From Planctomycetia bacterium (GTDB lineage Bacteria > Planctomycetota > UBA1135 > GCA-002686595): a stretch of 42,642 nt of DNA. Within the stretch, counting starts at the first letter, position 1, and each line of letters begins with the position of its first letter. The translations under genes were made by a program, and so were the position numbers. Below, in pieces: positions 1 to 8,037 of the stretch. Under the pieces are notes generated by a model that saw only the letters and a list, made by a program, of their open reading frames with translations, had not been told where the DNA came from and did not search any database. The stretch covers positions 1 through 42,642 of the forward strand of contig SYGM01000158.1 of the NCBI GenBank assembly GCA_005799545.1, read 5' to 3'.

Positions 1-64
1 GGGACTGAGTCGGCCGCGGCCGTTGCAGATGGCCGTTGCAGGTCACCGCGCCAAGCTCACGCGG

Positions 65-250
65 TCACCGGTCCTTGCCCTCGTTCCACCAGATGAACTG
101 GGCCGCGGCGACCAATACCGCCGTCGCGAAGGTGCCGACGACGACGAACAGAACCATGGACTTGCCGTGTAGGCCGAACAGGGCCGCGACACCCATGAGC
201 ACCAACACGTGGACAAAGGAGAAGCATCCACGGCGAAGATCTCGTTGCAT
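65..250 (-). CDS. Small two-helix membrane protein, function unknown
   Basis: A 61-residue ORF starting at an ATG (position 250 on the minus strand). It begins with a short basic stretch (MQRDLRRG) followed by two hydrophobic segments, about residues 10-26 (FVHVLVLMGVAALFGLHG) and 32-53 (MVLFVVVGTFATAVLVAAA), and ends in a charged tail (WWNEGKDR). This positive-inside, helix-loop-helix layout is what a real small inner-membrane protein looks like. The same frame stays open far upstream, but that part is proline/arginine-rich and not protein-like, so the internal ATG was chosen. No convincing Shine-Dalgarno precedes it. I do not recognise a family. It is the first gene in the window, so its operon context downstream is not visible. 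Confidence 0.45.
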   Translation of the reverse strand: MQRDLRRGCFSFVHVLVLMGVAALFGLHGKSMVLFVVVGTFATAVLVAAAQFIWWNEGKDR

Positions 251-746
251 GGATAAAAAACCGGGATCCGGGAAATCGAAGGCGAGTTCGTCCGGGGATC
301 CGCCGGCCCAAGCCCACCGGGGTGGCCGAGGGCTCCCCAAATGGGTCGACAAGTAAATTGACACCTGAGTGGAAATGGCCTGGATAAGTAAATGGACACC
401 CGCGCGGGAAGGGCCGGGAAGGGCCGGGAAGGGCGGTGGCTGGGCGGAGGAAAGGGAGAGGGCTGAGGGAGAATCCGGACGGGGGGAGAAATCCGGACGG
501 GGGATACAGCGGGCGACGGGGGGGCGAGTACCCGGTGTGGAAACTCGGAGGCGGAACTTGGAGGTGGAACTTGGACCGAGCTCGGGGCTGCGTCGGAGTG
601 GTACGTCGATCTCGACAGTACGAAGGGTGCGGGGGAACCGTCCGCACCCGGGGAGGCCCGAAGAATCCGTCCGCGTGGTGAGCGCGCGGCTGGATGAACC
701 TGACTCTGACCGGCACCTCCGGCTCAAAGCGCCCGGAGGGTGGGTG
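251..746. other. Gene-poor, repeat-rich intergenic stretch
   Basis: About 500 bases between two minus-strand genes with no protein-like ORF; frames that stay open are arginine/proline-rich composition artefacts. The stretch is G/purine-rich on the plus strand. It contains three tandem copies of GGGAAGGGCC (406-434), a pair of ATCCGGACGGGGG copies (473-486 and 491-503), a GGAACTTGGA pair near 552-573, a direct repeat pair (351-400, separate entry) and an 8-bp hairpin at 625-649 (GGGTGCGG / CCGCACCC). Purpose unknown. It could hold the promoter for the small gene on its left, or be remnant or mobile-element flanking sequence. Confidence 0.6.
351..400. repeat. Direct repeat pair AAGTAAAT(T/G)GACACC
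   Basis: Two 15-bp copies, at 351-365 and 386-400, differ at one base and lie 35 bp apart start to start. They are A/T-rich islands in very GC-rich surroundings. The first contains a perfect TTGACA (358-363). A GATAAG lies 19 bp further on, so a promoter is conceivable but the spacing is poor. The pair could be an operator, a fragment of a dispersed repeat family, or the edge of a lost element; the sequence does not decide. Confidence 0.5.
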
Positions 747-1685
747 CTACTGGCCTTCCCGCCGGAATTCGAAGCGGCGGGGAGTGCCCCCCTTCATGTA
801 GCCCGTCGTCGCACTCAGGACGCCCTCGGAGGAGAGTTCGTAGACGATTCGCTTGGGATAGTCGTGACGCGGGTTGTCGAAGACCGCACGCGAAGCTGTG
901 TGTTCGGTGAGCACGAACTCGGTTGCCGTCTTGCCGCCCGGCTGGGCGATGTACACCAGCCCGCCCTCGCGCTCGATGATGCGCAGGTACTCGAAGCCGA
1001 CCAGCTTCCCGCTCGCGTTGACCGAGCGGGAGACCGCGAGCATCGTGCCTCCCAGCGGCGGGCTCCAGCGCTCCTCGATCGAAGAACCCGAGCTGCGCTT
1101 GCCCACCCAATCGCCCGCGAGCCAGCCGAGATCGGCGATCGAAGCCTTCGCCAGCGGCGGCATCGGGATGTCCTCGGCATGGCGATACAGCCCCGTCGAG
1201 GTCGAACCCTGCGGCGGATCCACCGTGACCATCACCAGCAAGCCCTCCGAAGTGGGGCGGAAGGCTCTGCGGATGAGCCGGATGCCCGAGCCCTGTTCGC
1301 CCTGCGGTCGTTCAAACGCGACCTCATACTCGAACGCGCCGTCCTTCCAGGAGCCCCGGTAGCGCGCGATCTTCTCGCCGTCGGGTCTTTCGGTCACGGA
1401 GCCGTCGAGCGCGATGCGCACATCCTTGTGCCCAGAGCCATGGCCGTTGAGGACAATGGCACCCTCATCGACGAGGAGCGAGAACTTCGAAGCCATGGGG
1501 GCGCTGAGCTGCTCCAGCGTGCGGCCGGCGGTGCGGTCCTCGACGAAGATCCACTCACCGTTCAGAACGCTCCGCTCGTCGGGCTGCTGCTCCTCCGTGG
1601 ACAGCGCGCGTCCCTCGAGGGCCAGCGCCATCGGGATCGCAGCGAGGGTTGTCAGCGCCATCGTCAGCCAGATTCGGGATAGCAC
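747..1685 (-). CDS. Exported DUF6265-like protein
   Basis: 312 residues starting at GTG (1685). A strong GGAGGA about 8 bases upstream on the minus strand supports this start. Residues 1-23 look like a signal peptide (RIWLTMALTTLAAIPMALA), so the protein is probably exported. Two similar halves follow. Residues about 40-165 begin with LNGEWIFVEDRTAGRTLEQL and resemble lipocalin-like 'extent of conversion' domains. Residues about 185-310 begin LGWLAGDWVGKRSSGSSIEE and continue with WSPPLGGTMLAVSRS, the pattern of the DUF6265 family. That family has no known biochemical role; a beta-barrel that binds a small molecule is plausible. It is divergent from the secreted protein at 1920, with 234 bp between them. 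Family assignment is from memory of the WLAGDW/EERW pattern. Confidence 0.75.
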   Translation of the reverse strand: MLSRIWLTMALTTLAAIPMALALEGRALSTEEQQPDERSVLNGEWIFVEDRTAGRTLEQLSAPMASKFSLLVDEGAIVLNGHGSGHKDVRIALDGSVTERPDGEKIARYRGSWKDGAFEYEVAFERPQGEQGSGIRLIRRAFRPTSEGLLVMVTVDPPQGSTSTGLYRHAEDIPMPPLAKASIADLGWLAGDWVGKRSSGSSIEERWSPPLGGTMLAVSRSVNASGKLVGFEYLRIIEREGGLVYIAQPGGKTATEFVLTEHTASRAVFDNPRHDYPKRIVYELSSEGVLSATTGYMKGGTPRRFEFRREGQ

Positions 1686-1919
1686 GGTGAGATTCCTCCG
1701 GATTCGTTCGTTGCGGTTGCCAGCGTAGCCTGCAGCGGCTTCGATTCAGGGAAGCGCGCACGATTTTTCGAGAAACACGGAGAGGTGGCAAGCCCTCGCG
1801 ACTTTGAGTTGGCGTCTCCAGCGCAGCCGTGCACACCGCAGGGTCACTCGCACACGTTGGCGACCGCCGGGCACTTCGCCCGGCGACACCCGTCACGCTT
1901 TCCATTCCCCGCCGAGATC

Positions 1920-3119
1920 ATGCAATCCCTCATCCGCTCAACCATCCTGTCCTCGCTCATCTGCTCGCCTTTGATGGCCTTCCAGAACGGCAACGCCTTC
2001 TACATGGCGGAGTTCAGCGGTTCCCCCACGCTGCGCACGATCCAGGTCGATACGGGCACGGTGCTCAGCAGCGTGTCGCTGAATGTGACGAACCCGACGG
2101 ACTTCGCCACCGCACCAAACGGAGACCTGTACTGCCTGAGAGAAACGGGCGCTCTGTACCGGATCGACCCCATCACAGGCTCTGCGACGCTGCTGGCCTC
2201 GTCAGGTCAGTTCACGGGCTCTAACGGCATCGAGTTCGACTGCTCGGGTGGTGCGCTTGTCATTGCAAGCGATGGTCCAAACCAGACCACGGGTCGCATC
2301 GCATCTGTGAACCTCGCTACAGGAGCCATCACCCAGCTGGGGCAGACCTATCCCTTCAATTTCTTCGGGGATATTGCCACTCAGGGAGGCGGCATCTTCT
2401 ACGCCACGTACAAGATCGGAAACGGAAGCCACTTGGCGAGAATCAACGTCAACGGGTCCGTGCCGGTTGTTACGGGACTTGGGCAACTCCATGCATCGAA
2501 GCAGTTCTACGGCCTGGATTTCGACACCCAGGGCCGTCTGATCGCTTCCGATGATGGCGCGCAGACGTGCACCTTCTATTCGATCAGCAACTACGCGAGC
2601 GGTGCGCCGACGCTGATTGCGCTGGGCAACACGGGCAACCTGCCGCTGATAGGTCCCATCGCCGGTCTCTCCTCCGTGATCGCTTCTGGGCAGCAGACGA
2701 TGTACTGCGCACCCTCGACGAACTCGGCGGGCACGCAGCCGACGATGGTGACGACCGGCATCGCCAGCGCGACCGCCACCAGCGGGTTCACGCTTGCGGC
2801 GGGCAATGTCGCGGGTCAGCGTCCGGTCGCGCTGTTCATGACGAACTCAGGACGCGCGAGCATTCCCTTCGGCGGTGGCACCTTCTGCCTGTCGCAGCCC
2901 GTGCGTGCCGTGGTGTTCCTGGCGAACGGCACCGCGGGTCAGTGCAACGGCTCGGTGAGCATCGATCTCAACACCTACGCGCGCGGTCTGATGCCGGGCT
3001 ACCCCAACCCGCCGAGCTATCTGTCGCAACCCGGCACGCTGGTGCAGTGCCAGTTCGTCGGCCGCGATGCCGGTGTGCCGCTGCTCAGCCGAGCGCTGGA
3101 GTTCTCGATCTGCGAGTGA
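1920..3119 (+). CDS. Secreted propeller-like protein with C-terminal planctomycete-type domain
   Basis: 399 residues from the ATG at 1920. The frame is open further upstream, but only this start gives a signal peptide (MQSLIRSTILSSLICSPLMAF). Residues about 25-290 contain repeated blades such as YMAEFSGSPTLRTIQVDTG, DLYCLRETGALYRIDPITG and RIASVNLATGAITQLGQTYP. This is the pattern of a beta-propeller of the NHL/SMP-30/WD-like superfamily, probably extracellular. The last ~85 residues (from FGGGTFCLSQPVR) contain GQCNGS.SIDLN, PGTLVQCQFVGRD and a terminal SICE. They resemble a recurrent C-terminal domain of planctomycete exoproteins, different from the CPCGNDG type found in the next two secreted proteins. 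No catalytic site was recognised. A strong terminator follows the gene. Confidence 0.8.
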   Translation: MQSLIRSTILSSLICSPLMAFQNGNAFYMAEFSGSPTLRTIQVDTGTVLSSVSLNVTNPTDFATAPNGDLYCLRETGALYRIDPITGSATLLASSGQFTGSNGIEFDCSGGALVIASDGPNQTTGRIASVNLATGAITQLGQTYPFNFFGDIATQGGGIFYATYKIGNGSHLARINVNGSVPVVTGLGQLHASKQFYGLDFDTQGRLIASDDGAQTCTFYSISNYASGAPTLIALGNTGNLPLIGPIAGLSSVIASGQQTMYCAPSTNSAGTQPTMVTTGIASATATSGFTLAAGNVAGQRPVALFMTNSGRASIPFGGGTFCLSQPVRAVVFLANGTAGQCNGSVSIDLNTYARGLMPGYPNPPSYLSQPGTLVQCQFVGRDAGVPLLSRALEFSICE

Positions 3120-3142
3120 CCGGGGGGCCATTCGCGAGGAAA

Positions 3143-3185
3143 GCGCGCCCTCGAGCGGTGATCCCGCTCGGGGGCGCGCGTCTTT
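3143..3185 (+). terminator. Rho-independent-like terminator
   Basis: A 16-bp stem pairs 3143-3158 (GCGCGCCCTCGAGCGG) with 3164-3179 (CCGCTCGGGGGCGCGC), with one G-U pair and a 5-base loop, followed by GTCTTT. It lies 24 bp after the stop of the propeller gene, where a terminator is expected. The T run is short, as is common in GC-rich genomes. Confidence 0.75.
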
Positions 3186-3226
3186 CGTGGTGTGCAGCGG
3201 GACGCGCGGACAACCCATCCGCGGAT

Positions 3227-3244
3227 CTCCCCCTAAAGGGGGAG
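3227..3244. repeat. Palindrome CTCCCCCTAAAGGGGGAG
   Basis: A near-perfect 18-base palindrome (CTCCCCC / GGGGGAG around TAAA) lies between the terminator and the 3330 leader ORF. It could be a REP-like element, a second hairpin or a binding site. No other copy was noticed in the window. Confidence 0.5.
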
Positions 3245-3329
3245 GATGTACTTGCCCACTGCATGGCGGGCTTTGCCCCGTTGCTGACCTGAACCGTCAG
3301 GACTACCTCAACCACAAGGATGAACTACC

Positions 3330-3380
3330 ATGCTCCTCTGCCCCTACTTGAACTGCCCGCAGCGCGAGGTGCCGGCATGA
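3330..3380 (+). CDS. Possible 16-codon leader ORF (MLLCPYLNCPQREVPA)
   Basis: ATG at 3330 is preceded by AAGGA (3316-3320) at a spacing of 9, the best ribosome-binding site in this stretch. The ORF encodes 16 residues with a C-P-x4-C-P pattern and stops at 3378-3380, overlapping the ATG of the following gene as ATGA. It could be a leader peptide that couples translation to the next gene, the zinc-ribbon-like start of a frameshifted gene, or chance. Which of these is unresolved. Confidence 0.3.
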   Translation: MLLCPYLNCPQREVPA

Positions 3381-3670
3381 TCCGGATCAGCCCCCGCGCC
3401 CTCGTAGCCCACTATGGCCTGGAGCCTGGCTCCCCGATGGCAAGGGTCGTCGTGCGTGTCTGGCACAGTAGCTTCCTCAGAGAGCTGATCGAGGTCGACT
3501 GGTCGGATCGTCCAACCGTCAAGGGCGAGCGTCGCGACAAGCTCGCGCCATTCTGTGTGCATACGGACGGCAACAACAAAGACCAGCGGAAGGTGATCAA
3601 AAGCCTGGATAGGACCACGTGGTGGTTCGTGGCGCGAAGGTTCCCGAAGCTGGGCGATGGTTTTCTCTGA
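3377..3670 (+). CDS. Hypothetical protein, 97 residues
   Basis: Begins MIRISPRALVAHYGLEPGSP and is translated from the ATG at 3377, which overlaps the stop of the 16-codon leader. An alternative in-frame ATG at 3320 would add 19 residues, but then the AAGGA motif would overlap the start codon. The sequence is mixed and globular-looking, with no signal peptide or membrane segment: a hydrophobic core (ARVVVRVWHSSFLRELIEV) and a lysine/arginine-rich second half (VKGERRDK, KDQRKVIKSL, then TTWWFVARRF). I do not recognise the family. It ends 13 bp before the convergent aldose epimerase gene, which fits a real gene. A DNA- or RNA-binding role is possible from its basic character only. Confidence 0.45.
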   Translation: MIRISPRALVAHYGLEPGSPMARVVVRVWHSSFLRELIEVDWSDRPTVKGERRDKLAPFCVHTDGNNKDQRKVIKSLDRTTWWFVARRFPKLGDGFL

Positions 3671-3683
3671 GTGCGCGAGAAGC

Positions 3684-4694
3684 CTACGAGCCGCAAGGTT
3701 CGCAGGTGAAGCGCATCGAACCGGACAGTGTTTGCAAAGGCTTGAGAAGCTTGAGGCCACCGCTCGTGAAGTCCGTCTTCCGGGCGGTGGCCTGTTCTGC
3801 GGTGAGCTGTTCAGGGCTTTTCAGAAGGTCTGGGCTGCTCAACCCAGCTTGGATGTTCCCAGCTTGGATGGGCGCAGCGTTGATCGCGTTGGTGTCATGG
3901 CTCACCGGCTCGATCGCCAGATGGTCCGCATCGGGCGGCACATAGACGATCAGGCGTGAGAAGAGCGGATCGGCATCGATGCGAACCTGATAGCCGCGTT
4001 CACGGTCGATCAGCAGGGCGGGACGCTCCCAACCGACGAAGGCGCGATCAAAGGGTGCGTGGTGCACGCCCCGTGCTTGAGTGAAGTCCAGTTCGGGAGG
4101 AGTGGGCACCAGCCGCGTCGGCAGGCGCTGCTCATCGTGTTCCCATGCCGAACGCGTGCGGAAGCACAGCTCGGTGCCGGCGTGGCGCGCGAAATAAGGA
4201 TGCGCGCCGAGGCCGGCGGGCATCGGCCTCGCATCGAAGTTGGTGACAGAGAGGCGCAACTCGAGCGTGACACGCTCTTCATGCTCGGTGAGCGCGATGT
4301 GCTGCTCGGCGCGGAAGGCAAAGGGCCAGCTGTCATCGGCCGTGTGGGTCATGACCAGCCGCACGCTCGCTTCCGTGGGGGAGCCGGGCTCGCCGGCGAT
4401 CGGGGTCCAGGCGCGGCGCCAGCCGATGCCGTGGATGGCGTGCGGATCCTGCGGCGAGGTCGGCAGCTGATGCTCGCGGCCGAGCCAGGTGAAGCGGCCG
4501 CCGGCAATGCGGTTGGACCAGGGCACGAGCGGCCAGGAGGAACTGTGCTCGACCAGCCCGGCCCTGTGACTTGCCTGTGGCATGGGGCGCAGGATCTCGT
4601 GCGATCCCCAGCGCCAGCCCAGAAACGCCCCACCGAGTGCGGGGTCGATCCGCAAGGCGCTGCCGCGCGTGGCGAGTGTGAGAAAAGGGCTCAA
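3684..4694 (-). CDS. galM: Aldose 1-epimerase (mutarotase) family protein
   Basis: About 336 residues. Family members interconvert alpha and beta anomers of hexoses. Recognisable elements are the N-terminal GGAFLGWRWG strand, PWSNRIAGGRF, PHAIHGIGWRRAW, GLGAHPYF (catalytic-type His about 165) and LAIEPVSH (catalytic-type Glu about 262). The end, GLKLLKPLQTLSGSM, corresponds to the usual GL.vL.PGe.lsg closing motif. No ATG lies near the homologous start: TTG at 4694 is the likely start, since longer forms run into the divergent protease gene and read as low-complexity Arg/Ala. Between EPVSHDTNAIN and the closing motif is an insertion of roughly 30 Ala/Gln/Ser-rich residues not usual in the family. 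The general family call is firm; the sugar specificity and exact start are not. Confidence 0.85.
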   Translation of the reverse strand: MSPFLTLATRGSALRIDPALGGAFLGWRWGSHEILRPMPQASHRAGLVEHSSSWPLVPWSNRIAGGRFTWLGREHQLPTSPQDPHAIHGIGWRRAWTPIAGEPGSPTEASVRLVMTHTADDSWPFAFRAEQHIALTEHEERVTLELRLSVTNFDARPMPAGLGAHPYFARHAGTELCFRTRSAWEHDEQRLPTRLVPTPPELDFTQARGVHHAPFDRAFVGWERPALLIDRERGYQVRIDADPLFSRLIVYVPPDADHLAIEPVSHDTNAINAAPIQAGNIQAGLSSPDLLKSPEQLTAEQATARKTDFTSGGLKLLKPLQTLSGSMRFTCEPCGS

Positions 4695-4800
4695 TGGGGG
4701 CAGCCTAGCGCGCGAGGAAGCGCAATCGTACGCCCTGAGGGGAACCTGCTCGCGTCTAAGGGGTTCACCCGTCCTTCCCCCCCCTCGTTCACCCTCCCCC

Positions 4801-6609
4801 ATGCTGCCCTCCCTCTCCCGCACCCTCTGCCTGTTGTCCCTCGCCTGCTGCCTGAGCGCCACCACTTCAGCCCAGGCCGCGTCAGCCCAGGCCACTTCAG
4901 TCGAGCCCAGCTCAGCCGAGCCCACCGCAGCCGAGCCCACCGCCACCCCGCTCTTCCGCGAGATTCCGGGCGTGCAGGAGTTCCGCGGCGTGTTGTGCGC
5001 TCGCCCGCTGCAGGCTGAGGACGCCGCGTCGCTCGGACTGTCACCCTCGGCTCGGGAAAGCCTGGTGGCGGGCGCCCGCGCGATGCTCGGGCAGTACCGG
5101 ATTCCGCGCTACTCGCCAGAGGTGGACGAGTATCTGGTCGAGGTGCCGGCCGGCGAGACGGAGGAGAGCGTCGCTCGGCGACTGCTCGCGAGCGGGGGCT
5201 TTGCGTACGTGGAGCCCGACTGGCGCGTGTATCCGGTCGAGTGCCCCAACGACACGCGCTTCATCACGCAGTGGCACCATGAGTCCAACCGTCTGCGCTC
5301 CTGCGATGCCTGGGGCATCGAGAAGGGCAAGCCGTCGGTCGTGATCGCGATCTGCGACACGGGCGTGCGCAGGACGCACGTCGACATCGCCGTCAACCGT
5401 CGCGAGGGCTTCCACGTGCCCTCGCAGACCTGGGAGAGCGCCGGCGGTCCGGTCGATGACATCAACGGTCACGGCACGCTGTGCACGGGCGCGGCGGCGG
5501 GTTACGGCAACAACACGTTCGGCATCGTCGGCATGGGCTGGAACCTGAGCCATCGCATGATGCGCGTGACGGACGCCGCCAACGGCAATGCCAGCCTCTC
5601 CGACCTGACGCTGGCGGCACGCACCGCGGCTGATGTCGGTGACCGGGTGGCGAGCGTCAGCTACAGCGGCGTCAACAGCTCGACGGTTTTCACCGCAGGC
5701 ACGTACGTGCGCGGCAAGAACGCCATGCTGGTCTGGGCGGCAGGCAATGACAACACCAGCATGAGCGGCAACCGCAACGACAGCGTGATCATCGTCGGTG
5801 CGACCAACAACAGCGACGGCCGGGCGAGCTTCTCCAACTACGGACCGCTGGTCGACCTGATGGCTCCGGGCACGAACATCAGCACCACCTCGATGGCGGG
5901 CGATGACAGCTACGCCGCGGTCGACGGCACGAGCTTCGCCTGCCCGATCACGGCGGGGCTGGTCGGCTTGATCTGGTCGCGCAATCCCACGCTGACGCCC
6001 ACGCAGGTGGAGAACATCATCCGCAACTCCTGCCAGGATCTGGGCAGCAACGGCGTCGACAACACCTTCGGTTACGGACGCATCCGCTCCTACGAGGCCC
6101 TGCTCGCGACCAGCGCGGGCTCCACAGCCATCAGCACCTTCTGTGCGGGCGATGGCCTGACCCTTGCCTGCCCCTGCGGCAACGATGGAGCGTTCGGGCG
6201 CGGCTGCGGCAACAGCAGCAACGGTTTCGGCGCGCTGCTGTTCGGCACGGGCAACCTGAACCCGGATCAGCTTGTGCTGCAGGCGCACAATGTCACCGCG
6301 ACGGCCTCCTGCGTTTTCCTGCAGGGCACCACCAGCGTGGCGCACACGACCTTCGGCGACGGACTGCGCTGCGTGGGCGGCACGCTCAAGCGTCTGGCGG
6401 TCAAGAACGCGGCCAACGGCATCGTCACCTACCCGGTCACGGGCGAGACGGCGATCCGCGCGCGCTCGCAGGCACTGGGCGACACGATCCCGGCGGGAGG
6501 CATTCGCCGCTATCAGGTGTACTACCGCGATCCCAACGCCACCTACTGCCCCAGCCCGGTGGGGAACACCTACAACATCACCAACGGCGTGCAGGTGACC
6601 TGGCCCTGA
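4801..6609 (+). CDS. Secreted subtilisin-family (S8) serine protease with C-terminal CPCGNDG domain
   Basis: 602 residues. Order: signal peptide (1-25, MLPSLSRTLCLLSLACCLSA); a low-complexity linker with SAEPTAAEPT repeats (about 27-48); an I9-type propeptide (about 50-145, ending ASGGFAYVEPDWRVYP); the S8 catalytic domain (about 155-440); and the tag domain (447-602). The catalytic triad is visible: Asp186 in ICDTGV, His224 in INGHGT and Ser378 in DGTSFACP, with oxyanion Asn316 in AAGND. It should therefore be an active endopeptidase outside the cytoplasm. The tag domain has FCAGDG, CPCGNDG, GDGLRCVGGTLKR, YQVYYRDP and TNGVQVTWP, and matches the end of the beta-helix protein at 8377. The upstream in-frame extension is a composition artefact; the ATG at 4801 gives the signal peptide. 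Transcribed divergently from galM. Confidence 0.93.
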   Translation: MLPSLSRTLCLLSLACCLSATTSAQAASAQATSVEPSSAEPTAAEPTATPLFREIPGVQEFRGVLCARPLQAEDAASLGLSPSARESLVAGARAMLGQYRIPRYSPEVDEYLVEVPAGETEESVARRLLASGGFAYVEPDWRVYPVECPNDTRFITQWHHESNRLRSCDAWGIEKGKPSVVIAICDTGVRRTHVDIAVNRREGFHVPSQTWESAGGPVDDINGHGTLCTGAAAGYGNNTFGIVGMGWNLSHRMMRVTDAANGNASLSDLTLAARTAADVGDRVASVSYSGVNSSTVFTAGTYVRGKNAMLVWAAGNDNTSMSGNRNDSVIIVGATNNSDGRASFSNYGPLVDLMAPGTNISTTSMAGDDSYAAVDGTSFACPITAGLVGLIWSRNPTLTPTQVENIIRNSCQDLGSNGVDNTFGYGRIRSYEALLATSAGSTAISTFCAGDGLTLACPCGNDGAFGRGCGNSSNGFGALLFGTGNLNPDQLVLQAHNVTATASCVFLQGTTSVAHTTFGDGLRCVGGTLKRLAVKNAANGIVTYPVTGETAIRARSQALGDTIPAGGIRRYQVYYRDPNATYCPSPVGNTYNITNGVQVTWP

Positions 6610-6639
6610 TGCGAGCCTGCCCGGCGCTGTCCGCGATCA

Positions 6640-6661
6640 CACGGGCCTTCACTTGCCCGTG
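6640..6661. terminator. Small hairpin between convergent genes
   Basis: CACGGGC (6640-6646) pairs with GCCCGTG (6655-6661) across an 8-base loop, spanning the stop codon of the minus-strand CAP-like gene and lying just after the protease. Position suggests a weak bidirectional terminator. There is no clear T run. Confidence 0.35.
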
Positions 6662-8037
6662 ACGAAGCCCCACACGAAGCGCACCTCGCGGTCGCCGCCG
6701 CTGTCGCGCTCGGTCGCGGAGAACTCGACCACGTAGCGAGTGCGCGCCTTGAGCGGAGCCAGCGGCCAGAAGTACGCGGCTCCGCGATTGTCCGGCACGC
6801 GCTTGGGCGCCGCCGGCCGGTCGGGATGGAAGAGCTCGCCCTTGACCTCCTTCGCGCCGCTCTCGAAGACGAGCAGGCGCGGTTCGACCCAGGCGGCTCC
6901 CTGATAGTAGACCGCGATGGAAGTGCCGCGTTGCGTGGCGAACAGTTCCGGGCGCTCTTCGCTGATCGGCCATTCCGAAGCGCTGTTCGTGGAGACCTGC
7001 GTCTGACCGGGTGCAGGGTAGACCGCGGGCACGCCCAGTCGCACGCCGGTGTCGTTGCCGGTGGCGATCCAGACATAGCCCGCCTTGCCGCCGTGGCGGT
7101 CGGGGAACTTGTTGACGAGCGTGGAGCAGGCAAAGCCCTGTTCCGGCGAGCAGAGCAGCCGGTGCCGCGTGTCGTTGCTCTGGAAAATGCCCTGCAAGGC
7201 CTCGTTGGGGTGCGTGAACGGTGCGACCGCCGAGTTCCACTCCAGAGCTTCGACGGCTTCCGCGCTGTAGCCCGGTCGACCCCGCGTTTCGCTCAGCACT
7301 TCCGCCTCATTGCCCGGAATCGCCACGTACTCCGCGTGCTTCAGAAGCCCCAGCGTCCGCGGCACCTGAATGCGCATCGGCGGCAAGGCCGCCCGGGCCC
7401 GCAGCTGGTTGAGCGTCTGCAGGCCTTCGCCCACATAGGTAGGCACATTGCTGGGGTGGTTCTGCAGGGTGGCGTGGGCCTTGAGCGCGAGGTGATCGCT
7501 GGCATCGCGCAGTGCGTGCAGCCCGCGCGCGGAGTGGATCAGCGGATCATTGCCGCACAGATAGAAGCTCGAGTCCTCCAAACGCAGGCCGTCGAGCTCG
7601 CCGAAGTGCCTGCCGTCGAGGTCGGCATCGAGCGATTGGACCAGCTGACCGTTGAGCACGGTCTGTTCGACGCGCGCCGAGGCGACGAACCAGCGCTTGC
7701 GCAGCTGCCAGAAGATCAGCGGATGTGTTTCCGTGCCGTGCTTCCAATCGAAGGTCGCGGCCTTGTCGGCGGAAAGCGGCTTCCAGACGCGTCCATCGCC
7801 CTCGGGATCCACCTCGACGCGCTCGCCCTTGTCCTTGATGCGAATGCGCTCGCCGAGCAGCTCCTGCAGGCGGTGCTGGATCGGATTGCGAGGAGGAAGC
7901 GCGCCCTCGCCGAGGGGCAGCAGGCAGGGTAGCGGCAGGCGGGTGTGGTCCGTCTCGGCAGCCGGCTTGAAGGTGAGTGTGGTGACATTGCCCTGCAGGA
8001 GCGCAGTGGCGAGGAGCGTGGCGGCGACGGGAACCAT
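6649..8037 (-). CDS. Exported protein with CAP/SCP-like domain
   Basis: 462 residues from the ATG at 8037. The frame extends upstream, but this start gives a plausible signal peptide (MVPVAATLLATALLQ). Residues about 190-330 resemble a CAP (SCP/PR1-like) domain: LNQLRARAALPPMRI (the N-x-x-R helix), LKHAEYVA, then HPNEALQGIFQSNDTRHRLL, which fits the family's '..S..H...ll' element. CAP proteins are extracytoplasmic and bind metals, lipids or peptidoglycan; the exact role here cannot be read. The C-terminal ~110 residues (from WVEPRLLVFESG, ending VRFVWGFVTGK) look like a beta-sandwich and contain PLKARTRYVVEFSA, typical of fibronectin/Ig-like exoprotein modules. It is convergent with the protease and divergent from the beta-helix gene. 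Confidence 0.65.
   Translation of the reverse strand: MVPVAATLLATALLQGNVTTLTFKPAAETDHTRLPLPCLLPLGEGALPPRNPIQHRLQELLGERIRIKDKGERVEVDPEGDGRVWKPLSADKAATFDWKHGTETHPLIFWQLRKRWFVASARVEQTVLNGQLVQSLDADLDGRHFGELDGLRLEDSSFYLCGNDPLIHSARGLHALRDASDHLALKAHATLQNHPSNVPTYVGEGLQTLNQLRARAALPPMRIQVPRTLGLLKHAEYVAIPGNEAEVLSETRGRPGYSAEAVEALEWNSAVAPFTHPNEALQGIFQSNDTRHRLLCSPEQGFACSTLVNKFPDRHGGKAGYVWIATGNDTGVRLGVPAVYPAPGQTQVSTNSASEWPISEERPELFATQRGTSIAVYYQGAAWVEPRLLVFESGAKEVKGELFHPDRPAAPKRVPDNRGAAYFWPLAPLKARTRYVVEFSATERDSGGDREVRFVWGFVTGK

Noticed and set aside
369-1682. A 437-codon plus-strand frame over the repeat-rich region and the DUF6265-like gene
   Set aside because: Low-complexity Arg/Gly start and antisense to a gene with a strong ribosome site, signal peptide and family motifs.
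3684-3900. Frameshift at the 3' end of galM
   Set aside because: The unusual segment is followed in the same frame by the expected GLKLLKPLQTLSGSM closing motif, so it is an insertion rather than a frameshift.
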